Of a stretch of DNA of 64,000 nt, positions 31,912 to 38,382 are shown piece by piece (positions within the stretch are counted from its first letter, which is position 1; every line of letters starts with the position of its first letter). Source of the stretch: Streptomyces sp. NBC_01428 (lineage in GTDB: Bacteria; Actinomycetota; Actinomycetes; Streptomycetales; Streptomycetaceae); NCBI RefSeq assembly GCF_036231965.1, contig NZ_CP109499.1, forward strand, positions 8,804,001-8,868,000. Direction: 5' to 3'. Both the position numbers and the translations under genes were made by a program. A model generated the notes under the pieces. It ran no database searches and had not been told where the DNA came from. It saw nothing but the letters and a program-made list of their open reading frames with translations.

Positions 31912-33873
31912 ATGGTGCAGCCGTTGGACCCGGCCGTCGACCCCGCCGAAGCCGGTGGATTCCGCCTCCTGGGCAGGCTGGGCACGGGCGGGTTCGGCAC
32001 CGTCTACCTTGGCCGGCCCGTCGGGGAGCACCGCGGACTCGACACGTTGGGCGCCGTCAAACTCCTCAAGGCCGAGTTCGCCGACGACACCCAGCACCTG
32101 CAGCGCTTCCACCAGGAGAGCAAGGCCCTCGACCGGTGCAAGGGCGCCCGCATCCCCGAACTGCTCGCGTTCGACTTCGGGAGCGGACGCCGCCCCACCC
32201 TGGCCACGCGCTTCATCCCCGGGCTGTCCTTGCACCAGATCATCGAGTCGCACGGCGGAGCACTGCCCCGCCACAGCGTGCACGCCATCGCCGCCGAACT
32301 CGTCGACACACTCAACACGGCGCACGGCAAAGGCCTGTTGCACCGCGACCTGCATCCGGGCAACGTCCTGCTCACGTCCGACGGTCCCTGGATCATCGAC
32401 TTCGGGCTGACGCGCATCCGCGGCCAGCGGGTCACCGTCTCCCTCGACACGGTGATCGGCCATCCCCACTTCTGCGCACCCGAGCAGATCCTCGGACTCG
32501 CGAAGACGACCGCCGCGACCGACGTCTTCGGCATCGGCGGGATCGTCCTGTACGCACTCACCGGGCACCCGCCCTACACCGGCGAGAGCAACGCGCGCGC
32601 GATGCTCATGCGCCGTGTGTCCGGCACGGCACCCGACCTGACAGGCCTGCCCGACGACACGATCGGCGGGATGATCCGGTCCTGTCTCGCGGAGGACCCG
32701 GCGGACCGACCCGCTCTCGACGAGGTCGCCCGATGCCTCGGCCTGCCCGGCACGCTGCGGCTCCCGGACGGCATCGGCCGCACCCTCGCCGGCTACCGGT
32801 CCGAACTGGGCCGCTTCCTCGCGGGCGTCGGCAACGCTGCGGACCTGACGGTCCCGTTCCGGCCCGGCCGACGCAGCTGGCGCACCGACGTGGGGGAGTG
32901 GCCGCACACGGCGGTGGCCACGGAACAGGGCGGCGTGGTCGTCGCGGACCACAGTGGCGTGCGCTGGCTGGACGGGGCGACAGGGAGGCAGGAGGACCAC
33001 CTGCGTGACTTCACCGCGCCCGTCCGACTCCACGCGGAAGGAGCCCTGTTGCTGATCAGCGACTCCGGCGGCCGGGTGGAGTCGTGGGACACCCGCTCCC
33101 GTACCCGCTGGTGGTCCGTCCCCGCGGGAAGTCTCACCGACGCGCGCGTACTCCTGCGCGGACAGAGCGTGTTCCTCGGGGACAGCACCGGCTGCCTCCA
33201 CCACTTCGACGCCGTCACGCGGCGCGTCTGGTGGCGGACCGAACCGCTCACCGACGAGGGAGGCGGCCCGGCCGAACCGGTCGCGGCCGACGCCCGCCAG
33301 GTCTACCTCTCGGCCGGGGAAGGACGCGAACTCCTCGCGGTCGACGACGAGAACGGCGGCGTCCGCTGGAAGCAGGCCGTACGGCTTCCCGCCGCCCTGC
33401 TCACCCCACCCCTGGCCCTGGAGCAGGCGCTCGTCGTCGCCGACGCGGACGGCGGCCTCCGGTCCTTGGGTGCGGCCGACGGATCCACCCTGTGGGAGGC
33501 GGAACTCGGCGCACCGGTCGTGGCTCCGCCGCTCCGCATCGGCGACAGGCTGTTCATCGGAGACACCGCGGGTGTCGTGCACTGCCGCACCGTCGCCACC
33601 GGCGAGGTCCTCTGGTGCGTGGAGCATGTCGAGGGCGAGGAGTTCTTCACGCTGTGCACCGACGGTTCGGCGATCTACGCCGGTGGCTGGAACGGTCGCC
33701 TGTATCTCCTGGACGCGCGGGACGGCTCCTCGTTGCAGAGCCTCGATCTCGGCGGCCAGATCCTCGCGACCACGTACGCGCCCGTCGGCCGCACGATCTA
33801 CGCCACCGCTTCCCACGGCGCACTCCACGCCCTGCCGACGTCCGGTGCCTCGGAGCCGGCGCCCGGACGGTGA
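31912..33873 (+). CDS. Ser/Thr protein kinase fused to a PQQ-type beta-propeller
   Basis: A 653-residue protein. The Hanks-type kinase domain (about 15-280) has the glycine loop GTGGFGTVY (24-32), Lys50, Glu69, HRDLHPGN (144-151; His replaces the usual Lys of HRDLKP) and DFG (163-165), then GHPHFCAPEQ. Residues about 320-640 carry repeats such as GVRWLDGATGR, GRVESWDTRSRTRWW and GRLYLLDARDGSSLQSL, the pattern of PQQ/WD-like propeller blades. No membrane helix is seen, unlike classical PknB receptors. RBS AGGAAAGGA. It ends the cluster and probably phosphorylates one of its partners. Confidence 0.88.
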   Translation: MVQPLDPAVDPAEAGGFRLLGRLGTGGFGTVYLGRPVGEHRGLDTLGAVKLLKAEFADDTQHLQRFHQESKALDRCKGARIPELLAFDFGSGRRPTLATRFIPGLSLHQIIESHGGALPRHSVHAIAAELVDTLNTAHGKGLLHRDLHPGNVLLTSDGPWIIDFGLTRIRGQRVTVSLDTVIGHPHFCAPEQILGLAKTTAATDVFGIGGIVLYALTGHPPYTGESNARAMLMRRVSGTAPDLTGLPDDTIGGMIRSCLAEDPADRPALDEVARCLGLPGTLRLPDGIGRTLAGYRSELGRFLAGVGNAADLTVPFRPGRRSWRTDVGEWPHTAVATEQGGVVVADHSGVRWLDGATGRQEDHLRDFTAPVRLHAEGALLLISDSGGRVESWDTRSRTRWWSVPAGSLTDARVLLRGQSVFLGDSTGCLHHFDAVTRRVWWRTEPLTDEGGGPAEPVAADARQVYLSAGEGRELLAVDDENGGVRWKQAVRLPAALLTPPLALEQALVVADADGGLRSLGAADGSTLWEAELGAPVVAPPLRIGDRLFIGDTAGVVHCRTVATGEVLWCVEHVEGEEFFTLCTDGSAIYAGGWNGRLYLLDARDGSSLQSLDLGGQILATTYAPVGRTIYATASHGALHALPTSGASEPAPGR

Positions 33874-33931
33874 AAGCGGACCGCTCTCCGCCCGGCGTGC
33901 CCCAGGGAGCAGCCCCCTCGAGGGGATCACC

Positions 33932-35122
33932 TCACCCCGCGGTCTCCAGCTCGACCCGCCCCGAGACGTGCGGGCGCGGGCGGACGATCCCTGCCGAGCA
34001 GGCCGCGACGACGCAGAACGCAACGGGGAGGAAGAAGGTGACGTCGAGGGGGACGAACCGGGTCAGCGGGCCGATCACGGCCGGGCCGGCGAGCATGCCG
34101 AGGTAGCCCAGGCCCGCGACACGGGAGACGTTCGCGCCCGCGGCGTCCTGATCGGCGTGTCCGGCGGCGCTGAAGAGCTGCGGGACACAGCCTGACAGCC
34201 CCGCTCCGAACACCGCCCAGCCGGCCAGCGCCAAGGGGATCCAGTCGGACAGCGCGGCCGCGGCGAGTCCGAGAGCGGCGACGGACGCCCCGTACCGGAG
34301 GATGGCCGTGGGGCCGTAGCGCGCCGCGAACCGGTCGGCGAGCAGGCGGCCGACGGTCATGGCGGTGGCGAACGCTCCGTACGCGAGGGCGGCCGTCGCC
34401 GGGGGTGCGTCCAGGACCCGGCGCAGGTGGAGCGTGCTCCAGTCGTTGGCGACGCCTTCGCACAGCATGATCATCAGAGCCAGTACAGCGAGCATCCAGA
34501 TGTGCCGGGGCGTCCTGCGCCTCCCTGTCGCGGCGGGAGCGGCGAGGTCCGGGGCCGGTGGCCGCTCCGAGGTCAGGAGCAGGGGGGCCGCCAGGACGGA
34601 GGCGGCGAGGCCGAGGGCGGCGACGGCCGACAAGGTGGTCGCGGGACTCCATCCCCGGCCGAGGGTGCTGGCGCCGACCAGGGCGGCGAACACCCCGCCT
34701 ATGGAGAAGGTGGCGTGGAACGCGGACATCACGGGGCGCCGGTAGGCGTGCTCCACCTGGACGGCGTGCGCGTTCATGCTCACGTCCAGGCAGCCGTTGC
34801 CGACGCCGAGCGCGAGGAGCGCGGCGCCGAGGGTCCACACGTTCCCGGCCAGACCGGGCAGCGCGACCGTCGCGCTGCACAGCGCCGCGCTGAGCGGAAC
34901 GACGGTGCGGGCGCCGAAGCGATCGGTCAGCGGCCCGACGGCCTGCATGCCCCCGAAGGCACCCGCGCCCAGGAGCAGCAGGAGCCAGCCGAGTGTGGCG
35001 TGACCGATCCCGACGCGCTGTTCGATGGTGGGGATGTGGACGATCCACATCCCCATGAGGAAGCCGTTCAGGACGAAATAGGTGAAGGTGGCCAGCCGGG
35101 CGGCCCGCAGATGTCTTTCCAC
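33932..35122 (-). CDS. MFS transporter (YbjJ-like)
   Basis: A 396-residue, 12-helix MFS protein. Helix 1 is FTYFVLNGFLMGMWIVHIPT and motif A appears as GPLTDRFGARTVVPLSA. LGVGNGCLDVSMNAHAVQVE in helix 4-5 is a mark of the YbjJ/FucP-like group. GTG at 35122 is the first possible start before helix 1; it lies inside a perfect palindrome and has no ribosome site, so the message may be leaderless. Divergent from a DeoR repressor, which suggests a sugar or sugar-derivative substrate. Confidence 0.88.
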   Translation of the reverse strand: MERHLRAARLATFTYFVLNGFLMGMWIVHIPTIEQRVGIGHATLGWLLLLLGAGAFGGMQAVGPLTDRFGARTVVPLSAALCSATVALPGLAGNVWTLGAALLALGVGNGCLDVSMNAHAVQVEHAYRRPVMSAFHATFSIGGVFAALVGASTLGRGWSPATTLSAVAALGLAASVLAAPLLLTSERPPAPDLAAPAATGRRRTPRHIWMLAVLALMIMLCEGVANDWSTLHLRRVLDAPPATAALAYGAFATAMTVGRLLADRFAARYGPTAILRYGASVAALGLAAAALSDWIPLALAGWAVFGAGLSGCVPQLFSAAGHADQDAAGANVSRVAGLGYLGMLAGPAVIGPLTRFVPLDVTFFLPVAFCVVAACSAGIVRPRPHVSGRVELETAG

Positions 35123-35174
35123 GTTTCAAACGTAACGAACAACAACCTGTTTTGAAAGGTGGCGTTTCGAACAG
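35121..35174. promoter_or_regulatory. DeoR operators between MFS and deoR
   Basis: ACGTTT-C-AAACGT at 35121-35133 is a perfect 13-bp palindrome overlapping the MFS start codon. A second, looser dyad CTGTTTTGAAA/TTTCGAACAG spans 35147-35174. Both share a TTTC/GAAA core. They occupy the 73-bp divergent gap and fit autoregulation by the DeoR protein. Confidence 0.6.
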
Positions 35175-35195
35175 TCATTGTGTTTAATCGAGGGC

Positions 35196-35954
35196 ATGGC
35201 TGGGACCGACCGACTGAGGCAGATCACCGAGGCCGTGCAGACGGCAGGCAGCATGGGCGTCGCCGAGCTGGCCGAGCTGACGGGCACCTCGGAGATGACC
35301 GTCCGCCGCGACCTGGAGGCTCTGGCGGCCCAGGGTGTGCTGGAGCGGTACCGGGGCGGCGCGCGGAGTCTGCTGCTGCGCGGTGACGAGCCGCCGTTCT
35401 CGATGCGCGTCCACGACGGCCTCGAGGCCAAGCGGCGCATCGCCGCCGAAGCGGCGCAGCTCATCACGGACGGCGAGTCCGTCGTCCTCGACAGTGGGAC
35501 GACCTGCCTCGAAGTGGCCCGCGCGCTGAAGGGCCGCCGGATCACGGTGATGCCCCTGTCGTTGCACGCCGTCAACGCACTCACCGACGCTCCCCAGTTG
35601 ACCCTGCTGGTCCCGGGCGGCCTGCCGCGGCAGGGTGAACTGGCACTGACCGGCCCCCTGACCGAGGCGTCGCTGGCCTCGCTCCGCTTCGACACCGCCC
35701 TCATCGGGTGCTGCGGACTCGACGCGGTGAACGGACTGACCGCGTACGACCTGGACGACGCCGCGGTCAAGCGGGCGGCCATCGCCGCCTCCCGTCGCGT
35801 CATCGCCGTGACCGAGGGCGCCAAGGTGTCCCGCACGGCCCTCGCCGTCGTCGCACCCGTCTCGGCGCTCGACGTGGTCGTCACGGACGCGCACGCTCCC
35901 CAGGAACAGACGGAGGCCCTGGCCGCGGCAGGCGTGACCGTACGACGGGTGTGA
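35196..35954 (+). CDS. DeoR/GlpR-family repressor
   Basis: A 252-residue sugar-phosphate-responsive regulator. The helix-turn-helix GVAELAELTGTSEMTVRRDL (about 19-38) is followed by the invariant G-V-L-E-R-Y-R-G-G-A. The C-terminal sensor domain has LDSGTTCLEVARAL and LIGCCGLDAVNGL, both typical sugar-phosphate-binding motifs. The frame is open to 35178 but ATG 35196 gives the normal N-terminus. Likely represses the divergent MFS gene until a phosphorylated sugar accumulates. Confidence 0.92.
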   Translation: MAGTDRLRQITEAVQTAGSMGVAELAELTGTSEMTVRRDLEALAAQGVLERYRGGARSLLLRGDEPPFSMRVHDGLEAKRRIAAEAAQLITDGESVVLDSGTTCLEVARALKGRRITVMPLSLHAVNALTDAPQLTLLVPGGLPRQGELALTGPLTEASLASLRFDTALIGCCGLDAVNGLTAYDLDDAAVKRAAIAASRRVIAVTEGAKVSRTALAVVAPVSALDVVVTDAHAPQEQTEALAAAGVTVRRV

Positions 35955-36142
35955 CCGGACTTCGGATGTGAGTCGAGGGTTCCCGTCGTCCCGCCTCGTC
36001 AAGTGTTGAACGCGGGCCCGCTGCGTGAGCGTGCCGTCCGATCAAGGTCCGAACAGGCCAATCCGCGAGCGGCGTCCCACGTGTCCACGGCAGACCCGTT
36101 CCGACTCCGCAGCCTGAATCCCCGTCGATTCGGCTTCAGTTG

Positions 36143-36187
36143 TTGACGCCCGCAACGAGCGGAGATACAACCCGGGAGAGCGCTCTC
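36143..36187 (+). promoter_or_regulatory. Promoter plus LacI-type operator for the GH64 gene
   Basis: TTGACG (36143-36148), 17 bp, TACAAC (36166-36171) is a near-ideal HrdB promoter. The perfect 12-bp palindrome GAGAGCGCTCTC (36176-36187) covers the expected start site. It resembles LacI-family carbohydrate operators of streptomycetes such as the CebR site. A repressor there would block initiation. No lacI gene is in the window. Confidence 0.7.
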
Positions 36188-36240
36188 ACTCTGCAGTTGC
36201 TCCACCCCCACCGCGCCGCCCCGGCTTGAGGAGAACCCGC

Positions 36241-37596
36241 ATGCAGTTCAGCGCCAGCGTGCCCCTTTCCAGACCATCGCAGGCAACTGCCCGTACGCGC
36301 ACCGCCCTTGGCCTGGTACTCGTCCTGCTCATCGCCTGCTTCGCCGCCCTGAATCCCTCACCGGCACACGCCGCGGACCAGCTGCTGTCGCAGGGGCGGC
36401 CCGCGACCGCCTCGTCGACGGAGAACGGAAGTTTCCCCGCGGCCGCCGCCGTCGACGGCAACACCGGAACCCGCTGGTCCTCGGCGTTCGCCGACCCGCA
36501 GTGGCTCCAGGTCGACCTCGGATCCGTCCAGCAACTCACACGCGTCACCCTGAACTGGGAAGCCGCCTACGCCAAGTCCTTCCAGATCCAGACCTCCACC
36601 GACGCCAACACCTGGGCCACCGTGTACTCCACGACGACCGCCACCGGCGGCACCCAGACCCTCAACATCACCGGCAGCGGCAGATACGTCCGCCTCTCCG
36701 GGACGGCCCGGGCCACTCCCTACGGCTACTCCCTCTGGGAATTCCAGGTCTACGGCCCCGGCAGTACGACACCGCCCGACGGCTTCTGGGGCAGCACGAG
36801 CGACATCCCCGCCGCCAACAACGCGGTGGAGGTGAAGATCCTCAACCGCACCAACGGCAAGTACCCCGACAGCCAGGTGTACTGGAGCTTCAACGGCCAG
36901 GTCCACTCCATCGCGGAGCAGCCCTACCTCGACATGCCGGCCAACTCCGCGGGACGCATGTACTTCTACCTGGGCTCACCGAACAGCGCCTACTACGACT
37001 TCATCGAGTTCACCGTCGGCAACAACGTCTTCAACGGCAACACCACCCGGGTCGACGCCTTCGGCCTCAAGCTGGCCATGCGACTGCACAGCAAGGACGG
37101 GTACGACGCCGAGGTCGGCGAGAACCGGCAGACCTTCGCCGAAGACCGCGCGGCGACGTTCCAACGGTTCACCGACGCCGTTCCCGCCCCGTTCAAGGTG
37201 CTGTCCCAGACGCAGGCCCCGTACCGGATCATCGCCCCCGGCAGCGACCCGAGCTTCCGGGCCGGTGGAGCCAACGCCAGCTACTTCACCTCGTACGCCC
37301 AGTCCGTCGGCGTCAACGCCGCCACCTCCGACATCTTCGGCTGCGCGGCCGCCCTGGCCGGCAACCCCGACATGTGCGCAGCGCTCAACCGTCACGTGGC
37401 CACCCTGCCCGCCTCCCAGCAGGGGGACCCGGCCCAGTACTACAAGGCCGCGCCCGCGAACTACTACGCCAAGTTCTGGCACGACAACGCCATCAACGGA
37501 CTGGCCTACGGCTTCCCCTACGACGATGTGGCGGGACAGTCCTCCTTCATCTCCCACGGCAGCCCGCAGTGGCTGCTGGTCGCCGTCGGCTGGTAG
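36241..37596 (+). CDS. Secreted GH64 beta-1,3-glucanase with discoidin-type CBM
   Basis: A 451-residue exported enzyme. RBS GAGGAGA precedes ATG 36241. Signal peptide to about residue 45 (SPAHAA). An F5/8-type-C (discoidin, CBM32-like) domain follows at about 46-175 with TRWSSAFADPQWLQVDLGS. The rest is GH64: the candidate catalytic pair is Glu256 (DFIEFTV) and Asp272 (TRVDAF), spaced 16 residues, as in laminaripentaose-producing glucanase. It would release laminari-oligosaccharides from fungal or algal beta-1,3-glucan outside the cell. Single-gene unit with its own promoter/operator and terminator. Confidence 0.88.
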   Translation: MQFSASVPLSRPSQATARTRTALGLVLVLLIACFAALNPSPAHAADQLLSQGRPATASSTENGSFPAAAAVDGNTGTRWSSAFADPQWLQVDLGSVQQLTRVTLNWEAAYAKSFQIQTSTDANTWATVYSTTTATGGTQTLNITGSGRYVRLSGTARATPYGYSLWEFQVYGPGSTTPPDGFWGSTSDIPAANNAVEVKILNRTNGKYPDSQVYWSFNGQVHSIAEQPYLDMPANSAGRMYFYLGSPNSAYYDFIEFTVGNNVFNGNTTRVDAFGLKLAMRLHSKDGYDAEVGENRQTFAEDRAATFQRFTDAVPAPFKVLSQTQAPYRIIAPGSDPSFRAGGANASYFTSYAQSVGVNAATSDIFGCAAALAGNPDMCAALNRHVATLPASQQGDPAQYYKAAPANYYAKFWHDNAINGLAYGFPYDDVAGQSSFISHGSPQWLLVAVGW

Positions 37597-37698
37597 CGGC
37601 CACTGCGGGAGGGACCGGTGGGTTCGACGGCGCCCACCACGACCCACCGGAACAGTCGCTGCGGCACGCGCCAGCCGCACCGACGTCGCGGTGCCCCT

Positions 37699-37740
37699 GC
37701 CCGCCGCCCCGGCGTGAGCTCCTGCGCCGGGGCGGCGGGC
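37699..37740. terminator. Terminator hairpin after GH64
   Basis: GCCCGCCGCCCCGGCG (37699-37714) pairs perfectly with 37725-37740 around a 10-base loop. It stands about 100 bp after the GH64 stop. Nothing else is seen between 37597 and the small-RNA promoter at 37845. Confidence 0.75.
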
Positions 37741-37844
37741 GCCCTCGCGGTGCCCGCGGACCGGCCGGGCGAAGCAAGCCGCTTGCCGTGCCGCGGACGG
37801 GTGTTGGGGGAGCGGTGGCTCCGGACACCGCTTCGCACGCGAGT

Positions 37845-37873
37845 TTGAACGGGTCCCCTCGGTGCGCTAGCAT
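37845..37873 (+). promoter_or_regulatory. HrdB-type promoter of a small RNA gene
   Basis: TTGAAC (37845-37850), exactly 17 bp, TAGCAT (37868-37873). No good coding frame or RBS follows; a structured segment and terminator do. Confidence 0.7.
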
Positions 37874-37879
37874 CGATCT

Positions 37880-38027
37880 TGAGCGGTCCACCCGAACTCG
37901 GGTAGGAGCGACACGCGTTGGTGGTCCAAGGAAAGACGTCCCGCTTCCTGCGGGGAGATGCAGGTGCAAGGCCTGCCCGGCGCTCTCACGGCCCCGCCTC
38001 CAGAACACTGGAGGCGGGGCTTGTTGT
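37880..38027 (+). ncRNA. Putative trans-acting small RNA, about 147 nt
   Basis: The unit has a strong promoter just upstream and ends in a classical terminator: a perfect 13-bp stem (37991-38003 with 38008-38020, loop AACA) followed by TTGTTGT. Between them are small hairpins: CCCGA/TCGGG near 37891-37902, CCCGC/GCGGG (37940-37954) and GCAGG/CCTGC (37960-37976), with single-stranded AGGAGCGACACG between. No translated frame is credible. It is not RNase P, tmRNA, SRP RNA or a riboswitch class I recognise. Size and layout resemble conserved Streptomyces sRNAs such as scr5239, but I cannot confirm identity. It could also be a leader of the GH92 gene that terminates early. Confidence 0.65.
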
Positions 38028-38284
38028 ATGCCCGTTGCTCCCGCACCGCCGCCGTGCCGTGTCGAGGGTGGCGGTGCAGTACGCCGTCGGGTGGCCGGAC
38101 GCGGCGGGATACCCGGCGAGTCTCACGGGCCAACGTTCAAGGAATGCCAAGTCGTTGCGCTATGCGTTGACATGCCCCTGCCCTATGGCTAGCTTCGCCG
38201 GGAGTTCTCGTCTGCGCCCCCAGGTCCACAACTTCGGGGGCCCCTCAAGGCGTTCGGATCGCTGGGCGCCTCATGTGAGTGCGC

Positions 38285-38347
38285 GACAACGTTGTCAATT
38301 TCGGATCCTTGCCAGGTGTCAGCTCTCGTCCGTGCGACAACGTTGTC
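38285..38347. promoter_or_regulatory. Two identical operators upstream of the GH92 gene
   Basis: The perfect palindrome GACAACGTTGTC occurs at 38285-38296 and 38336-38347, with flanks CGACAACGTTGTCAA shared by both. Centres are 51 bp apart, close to five helical turns, so a dimer of dimers could loop the DNA. The form is LacI-like. The second copy lies 35 bp before the ATG at 38383. Confidence 0.75.
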
Positions 38348-38382
38348 AAGCTTCCGCTCCCGACCAGAGGAGAAGCCCCGTG

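Noticed and set aside
37880..38027. Riboswitch for GH92
   Set aside because: The transcript ends at a terminator more than 350 bp before the gene and no known aptamer consensus was recognised; a separate sRNA fits better, although premature termination of a leader is not excluded.
37918..38382. Upstream extension of the GH92 frame covering the small-RNA region
   Set aside because: It would run through a terminator hairpin and both operators. ATG 38383 has a clear RBS and signal peptide.
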